Shown: positions 17,498-25,973 of the stretch, piece by piece
How positions within the stretch are numbered: position 1 is the first letter of the stretch
Layout of the letters: each line of letters begins with the position of its first letter
Assembly: GCA_030372985.1 (NCBI GenBank)
Contig: JAUCQB010000180.1
Coordinates: forward strand, 83,489 to 147,488
Direction: 5' to 3'
DNA from: Phycisphaerae bacterium
GTDB lineage: Bacteria > Planctomycetota > Phycisphaerae > UBA1845 > PWPN01
DNA length: 64,000 bases
Notes under the pieces: model-generated
What the model was told of the DNA's origin: nothing
Seen by the model: only the letters and a program-made list of their open reading frames with translations
Databases searched by the model: none
Program-made: the position numbers and the translations under genes

Positions 17498-18885
17498 GCT
17501 GCGAGCAACGATCACAGGCTACCTGTGAAGAGGGATTCATCGAGCGAGTCGAACGGGCACTCCGTATGGTGTCGGACACACGGGAGGTGCGGGTCGGCGA
17601 GGGTGTGATCGGTTTGACGGCCGATGTCTTTCGCCGGCAGTTTCCCGAGTCAACGGCGGTGGTTGTTGCCGACCGCAACACATTCCTGGTGGCCGGACAA
17701 CGCGTATCAGGTTTGTGCCGAAAGGCCGGTCTGCCGGTAGCAGAGTCCCTTGTTCTCGAAGAACCGGATTTGCACGCCGAGTATCGTCATGTGGAGCGGT
17801 TGCAGAGCGTCCTGAACGGCAGCGGCGCGGTGCCCATCGCGGTCGGTTCGGGCACAATCAACGATCTGACCAAGCTGGCGGCCCACCTCTGCGGAAGACC
17901 GTATATGGTTGTGGCGACCGCCGCGCCGATGGACGGATACACGGCATTCGGAGCGTCGATTACCCGGCATGGCTCGAAGGAGACGTACTTCTGTGCGGCC
18001 CCGCGGGCGGTGATTGCCGATTTGGACGTCGTGTGCGAGGCACCCGGCGAGCTGAATGCGGCCGGCTACGCGGATCTTGCGGCGAAGACCACGGCCGGGG
18101 CAGATTGGATTCTGGCCGATGCATTGGGTGTTGAGGCCATCGAGCCGGAAGCGTGGCATCTTGTGCAGAGACGCCTCCGAGAATGGGTTGCCGACCCGGC
18201 GGCGATTCAAAGAGGTGATCGCGCGGCGATCCGAGGGCTGCTGGAGGGCCTGCTGATGACCGGGTTCGCGATGCAGCACTGCCGGTCCAGCCGCCCAGCC
18301 TCGGGTGCCGAGCACCAGTTCAGCCACCTCTGGGACATGGAGCACCATCGACATGCAGACACAGTCCCGCTGCATGGTCACAAGGTCGGCGTAGGAACGC
18401 TGGCGGTGACGCTGTTATATGAGGAGATGCTGCGATACCCGCTTCAACTGATGGACGCGCAGCGAATCTGCGATCGTCGGCCGGATGTGGAGTCGGTTCG
18501 CGAGCAGGTTCGCCAGATGCACACGGTACCCGAGTTGCGGGAGGTCTCGCTCCGGGAAGTCGAGGCCAAGCATCTTGATCGAGAGCAGGCCCTGGCGCTA
18601 CTGCAAAGGCTGCGGAAGGTGTGGCCCGATCTGCGGGATCGACTGCGCGAGCAACTGATTCCTTCGCGGGTTCTTTGCGGGATGCTGGAGCAGGCGGGGG
18701 CCCCGTGCCGGCCGGAGGCGATCGGCATTGACCTGCCACGGTTGCGGCGCAGCTATCTTGCGGCACAGCAAATACGGCGTAGGTTCACCGTGCTGGATCT
18801 GGCGACTCTGACAGGGCTTCTGCCCGAATGCCTGGAGCGGCTTTTCGCCCGAGGCGGGGCATGGGAGCAATTGGGACGCGAATAA
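17494..18885 (+). CDS. sn-Glycerol-1-phosphate dehydrogenase, AraM/EgsA type
   Basis: 463 aa. The family interconverts dihydroxyacetone phosphate and sn-glycerol-1-phosphate with NAD(P)H; in archaea this sets the lipid stereochemistry, and Bacillus AraM is the bacterial type. Landmarks: nucleotide-binding VGSGTINDLTKL (~118-126), ATAAPMDGYTAFGASI, and putative metal ligands Asp194 (AAGYADLAAKTTAGADW), His274 (GAEHQFSHLWDMEHH) and His294/296 (LHGHKVGVG). It is longer than AraM (394 aa) because of its C-terminal helical region. Translationally coupled to the phosphodiesterase gene (ATGA). In this operon oxidation of imported sn-glycerol-1-phosphate is more likely than lipid synthesis (inference). 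Confidence 0.9.
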   Translation: MSCEQRSQATCEEGFIERVERALRMVSDTREVRVGEGVIGLTADVFRRQFPESTAVVVADRNTFLVAGQRVSGLCRKAGLPVAESLVLEEPDLHAEYRHVERLQSVLNGSGAVPIAVGSGTINDLTKLAAHLCGRPYMVVATAAPMDGYTAFGASITRHGSKETYFCAAPRAVIADLDVVCEAPGELNAAGYADLAAKTTAGADWILADALGVEAIEPEAWHLVQRRLREWVADPAAIQRGDRAAIRGLLEGLLMTGFAMQHCRSSRPASGAEHQFSHLWDMEHHRHADTVPLHGHKVGVGTLAVTLLYEEMLRYPLQLMDAQRICDRRPDVESVREQVRQMHTVPELREVSLREVEAKHLDREQALALLQRLRKVWPDLRDRLREQLIPSRVLCGMLEQAGAPCRPEAIGIDLPRLRRSYLAAQQIRRRFTVLDLATLTGLLPECLERLFARGGAWEQLGRE

Positions 18886-18894
18886 CGGGATCAG

Positions 18895-20244
18895 ATGATG
18901 CTGAGGCAAATCACAACACTGTTGCGGCCTGCTCCCGAGATCGATCGCATTCGCGATGCCGCCAAGGTCGAGCGCCAGTACGCTTACTGGCGACAGAGAA
19001 TTCTCTATGCGAGCCTGATCGGCTACGCGGTTTTCTATTTGGTGCGCAAGAACCTGCCTATCGCGATGCCGGTCATGCAAGAAACGATGGGCGTGACCAA
19101 GGCCGATCTTGGCCTGTTCTTGACGCTGCATGGTGTCCTCTACGGCGTATCCAAATTTGCCAACGGATTCCTGGGCGATCGGACAAACCCTCGATGGTTC
19201 ATGGCTCTGGGGCTGTTGCTCTCGGCGATGATGAACATCTTCTGCGGGTTCACCGGCGCGGCCCTGACCTTCGGTGTCTTCTGGGTGATGAACGGGTGGT
19301 TTCAGGGCATGGGCTTTCCGCCCTGTGCGCGGAGTCTCACGCAATGGTTCTCGCCCGCCGAACGGGGCACAAAGTTCGCTTTGTGGAACACGTCGCATTC
19401 GATCGGAGCGGCCGCGGCCCTTGGGCTCTGCAGCCTGCTGGTCACTCACGACTGGCGGTTGTGCTTCCTGGTTCCAGCGGTGGTCGCGGTGGCGGGGGCG
19501 GTTTTCCTTGTCGATCGGCTGCGAGACTCGCCGCAGTCGCTCGGTCTGCCTCCCATCGAGACGTATTGGGACATGCACGAGGGCGGCTCCGGGCAAAACG
19601 CGGACGCGGACAGTGAGGCCACGGCCTTTCGCGAATTCGTCATTCACCGCGTGTTGCTCAACCCGATGATCTGGGTCGTGAGCCTCGCCAACTTCTTTGT
19701 GTACACGCTGCGGTATGCGCTTCTCGACTGGGGCCCGACCATGCTCTCGGAGATGAAGGGGATTCACGTGAGCAAGGCCGGCTGGAGCGTGGCGGCGTAT
19801 GAATTGGCCGGTGTGGCGGGCATGCTGCTCAGCGGGTGGATGACCGACAGGGTCTTCCGGGGACGAGCCGGCCGTGCATGTGCCGTCTGGATGGGTTTGT
19901 GCGGCGTGTGCGTCTGGTTGTTCTGGCGATCGCCTTCGCAATCGCCGTTGGTGTACAGTGCGTTGTTGTGTGCGGCGGGTTTCTTCATCTATGGTCCGCA
20001 ATGTCTGGTCGGCGTGATTGCGGCCAACCTGGCATCACGGCGTGCGGCGGCGACCGCCATCGGGCTGACCGGCCTGCTGGGTTATCTGAGTACGGTACTT
20101 TCCGGGTGGGGGCTGGGGCGAATCGCCGACACGGCCGGCTGGGACCCGGTGTTCGTGGTCCTGCTGGCGTCGGCTGTTGTCGCGGGCCTGCTGTTCGTGT
20201 TGTGCTGGAACGCGGTTGCCGTTGAGCACGTGGAGAAGTCGTGA
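18895..20244 (+). CDS. MFS organophosphate:phosphate antiporter, GlpT-like (copy 1)
   Basis: 449 aa, about 12 membrane segments, in the inner membrane. OPA-family landmarks: YAVFYLVRKNLPIAMP with the substrate-binding Arg equivalent to E. coli GlpT Arg45, GWFQGMGFPPCARSLTQWF (family signature), WNTSHSIGAAAA, and FVYTLRYALLDWGPTM with the second phosphate-binding Arg (Arg269 equivalent). It would import glycerol phosphate in exchange for phosphate. It begins 9 bp after the dehydrogenase and overlaps the phosphatase gene by 4 bp. Sequence divergence from copy 2 suggests different substrates, perhaps the two glycerol-phosphate enantiomers or whole diesters. Confidence 0.9.
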   Translation: MMLRQITTLLRPAPEIDRIRDAAKVERQYAYWRQRILYASLIGYAVFYLVRKNLPIAMPVMQETMGVTKADLGLFLTLHGVLYGVSKFANGFLGDRTNPRWFMALGLLLSAMMNIFCGFTGAALTFGVFWVMNGWFQGMGFPPCARSLTQWFSPAERGTKFALWNTSHSIGAAAALGLCSLLVTHDWRLCFLVPAVVAVAGAVFLVDRLRDSPQSLGLPPIETYWDMHEGGSGQNADADSEATAFREFVIHRVLLNPMIWVVSLANFFVYTLRYALLDWGPTMLSEMKGIHVSKAGWSVAAYELAGVAGMLLSGWMTDRVFRGRAGRACAVWMGLCGVCVWLFWRSPSQSPLVYSALLCAAGFFIYGPQCLVGVIAANLASRRAAATAIGLTGLLGYLSTVLSGWGLGRIADTAGWDPVFVVLLASAVVAGLLFVLCWNAVAVEHVEKS

Positions 20245-21101
20245 GCGAGCTACCGGGCAAACATGGCGCGTCGTCGAAGGCGAACCTTCAAACCATTCGA
20301 CACCTGGCGCTGGACATGGATGGCACCATCTACAAGGGCGGCACCTTGTTTGATTTCACGCCGACCTTTCTGGCAAGGCTGCGAGAGATGGGGATCGGCT
20401 ACACCTTTCTGACCAACAACTCGTCGCGGAGCGTGGCGGATTACGTCGGCCACCTGCGCAAGATGGGTATCGAAGCCCAGGCCGGCGAAATCTACAGCTC
20501 GTCACTCTGCACGACCGACTACCTGCGCAGGAATCTCCCCCAGATCCACCAACTCTTTGTTCTCGGCACACCCAGTCTCCAACGGGAGTTCGCCGAGGCG
20601 GGTTTTGAAATCCTGGGTCCAAACGAGGAGCCGGACGCTGTGGTTGCGGGATTCGACACGGGCTTGGCGTTCGAGCGGCTATGCAAGGCGGCCTGGTGGA
20701 TCAAGCGGGGCAAGCCGTTCATCGCCACGCATCCGGACCGTGTGTGTCCGACGGATCAGCCGACCGTGCTGGTGGATTGCGGAGCGGTGTGTGCGTGTTT
20801 GACGGAGGCGACAGGCGTGAAGCCGCTGGTTGTTCTGGGCAAGCCCGATCCGGCGATGCTCACCGGTATCCTCGTCCGGCACTCGCTGCAGCCGTCGCAA
20901 CTGGCGATGGTCGGCGACCGGCTCTACACGGACATGGTGATGGCCCACCGCGCGGGTGCGTTGGGCATTCTGGTTTTGACGGGTGAGGCAACAGAAAAGG
21001 ACGTCGCGGCCTGTTCTGAACGACCGGACCTGGTGGTACCGAGCCTCAGGGAGTTGGGAGAGTTGCTGGCCGTGGCACACGGTGACAAGAACGATCGATG
21101 A
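20241..21101 (+). CDS. HAD-IIA family sugar/glycerol-phosphate phosphatase (NagD/AraL-like)
   Basis: 286 aa from GTG 20241, overlapping the transporter stop (GTGA). All four HAD motifs are visible: motif I LALDMDGTIYKGG (Asp25, Asp27), motif II FLTNNSSRS, the motif III Lys in VLGKPDPAML, motif IV MVGDRLYTDM. The cap lies between motifs II and III, as in HAD-IIA enzymes such as NagD, AraL and phosphoglycolate/glycerol-phosphate phosphatases. In Bacillus subtilis araL sits next to araM; the same pairing recurs here. Likely role: dephosphorylating glycerol phosphate or removing a toxic phosphorylated intermediate. Confidence 0.88.
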   Translation: MSELPGKHGASSKANLQTIRHLALDMDGTIYKGGTLFDFTPTFLARLREMGIGYTFLTNNSSRSVADYVGHLRKMGIEAQAGEIYSSSLCTTDYLRRNLPQIHQLFVLGTPSLQREFAEAGFEILGPNEEPDAVVAGFDTGLAFERLCKAAWWIKRGKPFIATHPDRVCPTDQPTVLVDCGAVCACLTEATGVKPLVVLGKPDPAMLTGILVRHSLQPSQLAMVGDRLYTDMVMAHRAGALGILVLTGEATEKDVAACSERPDLVVPSLRELGELLAVAHGDKNDR

Positions 21102-22621
21102 GCGAGATGATGAGCGACGAACGGGTGAAGACTGTCAGTGAACTGGTGAGCGAGCCGCTGGACGTGCTGGTTGTCGGCGGCGGGATCGTCGGAACCGGCA
21201 TTGCCCGCGACGCGGCCATGCGGGGCCTGCGCGTCGGGCTGGTCGAGCAACACGATTTTGCATTCGGAACCTCCAGCCGGTCGAGCCGACTGCTCCACGG
21301 CGGACTGCGCTACCTGGCCCAAGGGCGGATCGGGCTGGTTCGAGAAGCGAGCATCGAGAAGCGGATCGTGCACGGGCTGGCCCCGCACATCTGCGAGCCG
21401 CTGGCCTTCATGTTGCCGACCTACCGGGGGGCGCCGTGGGCGCCTTGGGCTTTGTGGAAGCTGCGAATCGGCGTGCGGATATACGACTGGCTCTGCAGCG
21501 GACGCAACTTCGGGGATTCCGGCAGCATGAAGCCCGGGCAGGTGGTTGACTATCTCCCGGGGGTCAATGATCGCAACCTGACCGGCGCGGTCCGCTACTT
21601 CGACGGGTTGACCAACGACGCCCGCCTGACCATCGATACCCTGCGATCGGCGGCCAAGGCCGGGGCCAAGGTCCTCAACTACTGCAAGCTGGAGACGGCC
21701 ACGCACGAATCCGGCAAGTGGCATTGCCGGCTCGAAAACCGCGTCAGCGGCGACGAAGTCAGGATCATCAGCCGCTGCGTGGTCAACGCCACAGGCCCAT
21801 GGGGCAGCCAGTTCAAACAGAGCACCATCCCGCTGCGGCTGACCAAGGGGATTCACCTGGTGGTGGAGCGGTTCCGCCTGCCCATTCCCGATGCCGTGGT
21901 TATGACCGAGGGCAAGCGGATTCTGTTTGCCATCCCCTGGGGCGAGCGCGTCATTCTGGGCACGACCGACACCGACTATGACGGCTCGCTCGACGAGGTT
22001 TTCGCCGATCCGGCAGATGTCAGCTATGTGCTCGGTGTGGTCAATGAGGCGTTTCCACGAGCATCGCTGTCCACCGAGGACATTGTCAGCACGTGGGCCG
22101 GTCTGCGGCCTCTGATCGCCGATCCGAACGGCCGACCCTCGGACATCTCCCGCTCGCACGAAATTCGCATGTCCGAGCCGGGCTGGTACAATGTCGCCGG
22201 CGGCAAACTGACGACCTATCGGCTGATGGCCGAGCAGACGGTGGATCAGATCGTCAGGTGCCTCGGGCGCGGCCGTCTGCCCTGCAACACCGCTGTCACA
22301 CCGCTTCTTGAGCCACGGGAAGTCGAGAACCTCAGCGGGATCGTGCCACCCCCGGTGTCTGCCCCCGCAGTCGAGCACTATTGCCGCCGCGAATGGGCGA
22401 TTCATCTCGACGACGTCATCATCCGGCGGGCCGGCTGGCATTATTACCAGCGTCAGGCCGAGGGTATCGCCGACCAGGTGGTTCGCTGGATGGCCGACAT
22501 ACTCGGCTGGAACGAGGCCCGACAGGCGGCCGAAATCGAACGATACCGCCGGCAGGCAGGTTTGCCCGTCTTGTCAGGGGCCAATCGCCGCCCGCAGGTC
22601 GAGACAGGTGTGCGTGCATGA
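21098..22621 (+). CDS. glpD: FAD-dependent glycerol-3-phosphate dehydrogenase
   Basis: 507 aa membrane-associated flavoprotein that oxidises sn-glycerol-3-phosphate to dihydroxyacetone phosphate and passes electrons to quinone. Features: FAD-binding VLVVGGGIVGTGIARDAAMRG near the N-terminus, GTSSRSSRLLHGGLRYL (GlpD/GlpA signature), FDGLTNDARLTIDTL, NATGPWG, GTTDTDYDG, WAGLRPLI and YNVAGGKLTTYR. The length matches GlpD. It overlaps both neighbours by 4 bp. With the sn-glycerol-1-phosphate dehydrogenase it gives the operon an oxidase or dehydrogenase for each enantiomer. Confidence 0.94.
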   Translation: MSEMMSDERVKTVSELVSEPLDVLVVGGGIVGTGIARDAAMRGLRVGLVEQHDFAFGTSSRSSRLLHGGLRYLAQGRIGLVREASIEKRIVHGLAPHICEPLAFMLPTYRGAPWAPWALWKLRIGVRIYDWLCSGRNFGDSGSMKPGQVVDYLPGVNDRNLTGAVRYFDGLTNDARLTIDTLRSAAKAGAKVLNYCKLETATHESGKWHCRLENRVSGDEVRIISRCVVNATGPWGSQFKQSTIPLRLTKGIHLVVERFRLPIPDAVVMTEGKRILFAIPWGERVILGTTDTDYDGSLDEVFADPADVSYVLGVVNEAFPRASLSTEDIVSTWAGLRPLIADPNGRPSDISRSHEIRMSEPGWYNVAGGKLTTYRLMAEQTVDQIVRCLGRGRLPCNTAVTPLLEPREVENLSGIVPPPVSAPAVEHYCRREWAIHLDDVIIRRAGWHYYQRQAEGIADQVVRWMADILGWNEARQAAEIERYRRQAGLPVLSGANRRPQVETGVRA

Positions 22622-23973
22622 TTACGGCCGTCTGGCGTCGGTTCTTTGCCCCAGCCCCACACATTCCGCGCCTGCCGGACGACGAGGTTCGACGCGTCTA
22701 TCCGTTCTTCCGCTGGCGGGTGATGGAAGCCACGTATATCGGATACGCGACTTACTACCTGGTGCGCAACAACCTCGGCGTAGTCACCAAGGACATGGAG
22801 ATCGCTCTCGGCTACGACGACAGGATGGTGGGCAGCCTACTGATGGTCACTGCCCTCACGTACGGGCTCGGCAAGTTCGTGATGGGGGCCCTGTCAGACC
22901 GCAGTAATCCGCGAAGGTTCATGGCCGCGGGGCTTCTGCTGACCGCCATATGTAACTTCGCCTTCGGCAGCGTCGCCAACTATCACGTGCATCTGGGGCT
23001 CTGGGGTCTCAATGGTTTCTTCCAGGGCATGGGCTGGCCGCCATGCGGGCGGAGCATGGGGCACTGGTTCAGCGAGAGAGAACGCGGCCTGACCTTCAGC
23101 ATCTGGAACACCGCCCACAATGTCGGCGGTGGTGTGGCCGGCGTCATTGCCGGGGGGGCGATCCACTATCTTGGCGGCTGGCAGTACGCGTTCTATCTGC
23201 CGGGTGTCCTGGCCACGATCGGGGCTTTCTACATCCTCTTCCGGCTGTGCGACACGCCTCAATCGGTCGGGTTGCCCCCGATCGAGGAGTATCGACAGGA
23301 CTATCCCAACGGGGCTCGTCCGGGTCTTGATGCCGAACGAGAACTGACGACTCGCGAGTTGTTGGTCGACATGGTGTTCACGAACAAGTACATCTGGATC
23401 CTGGCGGCGGCAAACTTCTTTGCCTACGTAACCCGCTACAGCATGCTCGATTGGGGGCCGAAGTACCTTCGCGAGATCAAAGGGGCCACCGAACTGGGAG
23501 GCGGCTTCAGCACGATGGCCCTCGAGTTTGGGGGCATCCCTTCGACGATTCTGCTCGGTTGGGTGTCGGACCTGCTCAAGGGACGACGCGGCATGGTCGC
23601 AGTGTTGTGCCTGGCGCCCACCATGCTGGCCTTCACAGTGATCATGCTCACGCCGGCGGGACATCTCTGGCTGGATATGACCATGCTGACGATGATCGGG
23701 TTTCTCATCTACCCGGTGATTAATCTGATCGTGATCCAGGCGTTGGATTTGACCTCGAAAAAGGCCATCGGTACGGCCGCGGGCTTCATTGGTCTGATGG
23801 GCTACTTCGGCAAGGCGGCCCAGGCCAAGAGCTTCGGCTGGATCCTGTATCACCTCAAACCGATCTACGGCCCGGAAACCGCTTGGATGGTCGTTCTGGG
23901 GGCCATTCTGCTCTGCACCGCCATCGGTGTCGTCCTGCTGGCCTTCACTTGGCGCCTCAAGCCGAGGGCGTAG
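22618..23973 (+). CDS. MFS organophosphate:phosphate antiporter, GlpT-like (copy 2)
   Basis: 451 aa from ATG 22618, which overlaps the GlpD stop (ATGA); longer open-frame starts lie inside glpD. OPA landmarks: YATYYLVRNNLGVVT (first substrate Arg), GFFQGMGWPPCGRSMGHWF signature, IWNTAHNVGGGVAG with the central His, FAYVTRYSMLDWGPKYL (second substrate Arg). About 12 membrane segments. Last gene of the operon; an intrinsic terminator follows the stop codon immediately. A second antiporter in the same operon is unusual and suggests separate uptake of related organophosphates. Confidence 0.92.
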   Translation: MITAVWRRFFAPAPHIPRLPDDEVRRVYPFFRWRVMEATYIGYATYYLVRNNLGVVTKDMEIALGYDDRMVGSLLMVTALTYGLGKFVMGALSDRSNPRRFMAAGLLLTAICNFAFGSVANYHVHLGLWGLNGFFQGMGWPPCGRSMGHWFSERERGLTFSIWNTAHNVGGGVAGVIAGGAIHYLGGWQYAFYLPGVLATIGAFYILFRLCDTPQSVGLPPIEEYRQDYPNGARPGLDAERELTTRELLVDMVFTNKYIWILAAANFFAYVTRYSMLDWGPKYLREIKGATELGGGFSTMALEFGGIPSTILLGWVSDLLKGRRGMVAVLCLAPTMLAFTVIMLTPAGHLWLDMTMLTMIGFLIYPVINLIVIQALDLTSKKAIGTAAGFIGLMGYFGKAAQAKSFGWILYHLKPIYGPETAWMVVLGAILLCTAIGVVLLAFTWRLKPRA

Positions 23974-23974
23974 G

Positions 23975-23998
23975 AACTGTCTGTCTCGACGGTTTTTT
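23975..23998 (+). terminator. Intrinsic terminator of the glycerol-phosphate operon
   Basis: AACTGTC (23975-23981), 6-nt loop, GACGGTT (23988-23994): a 7-bp stem with one G-U pair running into TTTTTT (23993-23998). It begins two nucleotides after the stop codon of the second antiporter gene. Confidence 0.75.
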
Positions 23999-24003
23999 CG
24001 CTC

Positions 24004-25704
24004 CTACTCCGCCTTGAGCCGGACGATATTGCGGTAGCCGGTAATCTCGGCGCCGTCGTCATGGATGATGTCAAATTCCTCGTTGGCATCGAGGGACTTG
24101 AAGACCTCGACCAGCACGGTCTTTCGCAGGCGGTCGTAGCGTTGCGAGGCCTCGTTCTTGCCCTCGGCGTCCATTTCCCGAACCCACCACAGATCCCAGG
24201 CGTTCTTGCGGCCGGTGGGCGATTCCAGAACGATGACGTAGCCGTAGGGGACCACGATGGCCTTGTCGAGGGTCGGCCGGGCGGTGCGGATTGACGGCCG
24301 CGGCTTGGCTGCGATGTGCTTTCTCAGCGAGCGGGTCAGCTCAAGCTGTTCGGGGAACGGCATGTGGTGATCGTGGTCGCTGGTCCAGTACCAGATGTAG
24401 CGGGCGCCCATGTCATAGGCCATATCGATCGCAAGGGGAGTGATCTTCGGGTCGGCCTGGCCGTAGATGCTTGTGCCCCAGTCCTTGTTGAAGTGCCGTG
24501 CAGCCCCGCGCAGGAACGCATAGTAGTAGCGGTACATCTGCTCGGCGGTCATCCGGCGGTCGGTGCCCGTCGATGCCTTCAGGTGCTCGTTAAACTCGCC
24601 AAGCTGGTATCGACCCTCGTGGACGATCCCGGCCGTGCCGCCGGCGAGCTGATAGAAGGCGGTTTCATAGCGGGTCTCCCACGAAGCGAAATCGGGCTGG
24701 CTCAGCCGCATGTCACCAAAGTTGATTCCCTTTCGCAGGGTCGATTCGTAGCTGTACATGGCGTGTTCCGCTTCGGCCCGGACCCGCTTGGTGACCAGGG
24801 CGGTCGCGTCGGTGGCGAAGTGCAGCAGGTTGATGACCTCTTTGTCGCCGGTCATGATGCAGGTGGGCTCATCGATGAACATGACCGGCCCGAGCATGTT
24901 GCTGCGATACAGGTCCGCGGGGTATTGCACGCTTGCCTCGGCCCGGTAAAAGACCGGCTGGGTGTGCAGGTAGCTTCCAATGTCGGGCGTGAGCGCGAAG
25001 TAGTTGTGGCCTGCCTCGACCATCGTGACGTAGTCTTCCTTGGTCCATGGGATGTAGGTGTAGTTTCGACGTTCAGGGTGCTGAGGCAGGCGGTGGCCCT
25101 CCTTGTCCTTGAACGTACGGCCGGTGCCGATGAGCAATTCGGGGTCGAGGTTGAGCACCGTGACCTTCTCCCACGCGGGCAAGTCCTTCTTCGAGACGTT
25201 GCGAAGGGTCAGCACATGGCCGAGGTACTCGCACGTGTTGGGCAGTCCTCGCTGCCGACCGGTTCCCCGCGCGGCGTGGGGGATGAAATGACGAGCAAAG
25301 TCGCCCCAGCTTGGCAGCAGGGCCTTGCCGGTGTGGACGTTGCGGTACTCGATGGTTTCGTCGAGTGCCGGAACGCGGAGGGTGTACTTGTCAAACACCG
25401 GCGGTTTGCCGGACTCGGACAGCGGACTCTCGGAAGTGATCGCTCGAAGCTGCATCAGCGGCTGGGTGTCCGCCCCGTCTTTCGCGTGGATGTCGATCTG
25501 CCAGAGGCATGCGCCGTCCCGTGGCTTCTCGGCCACACAGATATCGACAACCTCAAACGGCGGGGCCTTGTGGGAATCGGCGGTGAGAACGCGGTACCGG
25601 CCGCATTCCGCGGCGACGGTCTGTGCGACAGCCATGCAGGCAGCAACAGACAACACGGCTGCAACGGTCAGGGAACACTTGACTGCTCGTGAGATCCGGT
25701 TCAT
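24004..25704 (-). CDS. Secreted protein of unknown function, possibly TIM-barrel glycoside-hydrolase-like
   Basis: 566 aa from ATG 25704 (AGGAG 8 nt upstream), with a signal peptide MNRISRAVKCSLTVAAVLSVAACMAVAQT. I do not recognise the family. A beta-rich N-terminal half (~30-260) is followed by an alpha/beta region with aromatic and acidic clusters (VMFIDEPTCIM, GARYIWYWTSDHDHHMPFPEQ). These clusters are reminiscent of the strand ends of a glycoside hydrolase barrel, but no catalytic pair can be named. It is convergent with the glycerol-phosphate operon and upstream of nothing obvious. Confidence 0.75.
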   Translation of the reverse strand: MNRISRAVKCSLTVAAVLSVAACMAVAQTVAAECGRYRVLTADSHKAPPFEVVDICVAEKPRDGACLWQIDIHAKDGADTQPLMQLRAITSESPLSESGKPPVFDKYTLRVPALDETIEYRNVHTGKALLPSWGDFARHFIPHAARGTGRQRGLPNTCEYLGHVLTLRNVSKKDLPAWEKVTVLNLDPELLIGTGRTFKDKEGHRLPQHPERRNYTYIPWTKEDYVTMVEAGHNYFALTPDIGSYLHTQPVFYRAEASVQYPADLYRSNMLGPVMFIDEPTCIMTGDKEVINLLHFATDATALVTKRVRAEAEHAMYSYESTLRKGINFGDMRLSQPDFASWETRYETAFYQLAGGTAGIVHEGRYQLGEFNEHLKASTGTDRRMTAEQMYRYYYAFLRGAARHFNKDWGTSIYGQADPKITPLAIDMAYDMGARYIWYWTSDHDHHMPFPEQLELTRSLRKHIAAKPRPSIRTARPTLDKAIVVPYGYVIVLESPTGRKNAWDLWWVREMDAEGKNEASQRYDRLRKTVLVEVFKSLDANEEFDIIHDDGAEITGYRNIVRLKAE

Positions 25705-25771
25705 GGATGTCACTCCTGCGAGTGATATTCCGAGGGAAGGATATCGATGAACGGCAACGTGAGCAGGTTCG

Positions 25772-25834
25772 GTAGGGCGTGCTCTGCACGCCGATGTCCG
25801 TGCGAGACCCAATCATCGTCGGGCAAAGCCCGAC
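25772..25834. repeat. Pair of REP-like palindromes
   Basis: GTAGGGCGTGCTCTGCACGC(C) at 25772-25792 and GTCGGGCAAAGCCCGAC at 25818-25834 each form a short hairpin. The first is a variant of the GTAGGGCGGGCTYTGCCCGC palindromes found at 37791, 38415 and 38487, so this is a dispersed repeat family. Confidence 0.6.
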
Positions 25835-25973
25835 CCCGTTCTTCATTCATCATTCCGCATTCCTCAATCATCATTCGCCTGCCCCCTTGGCCTCTCCATG
25901 ACCCCCGGTTAGAATGCCCGGTCCCAGTGGGTGATGAGCGAAATTCACGTTGCCGAGCGATTGGAGGCAAATC

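Noticed and set aside
20924..22441. 505-codon minus-strand open frame
   Set aside because: Antisense to glpD, whose identity is certain from motifs.
24316..25692. 458-codon plus-strand open frame
   Set aside because: Antisense to the secreted protein gene with signal peptide and ribosome-binding site on the minus strand; repetitive Val/Gly-rich shadow translation.
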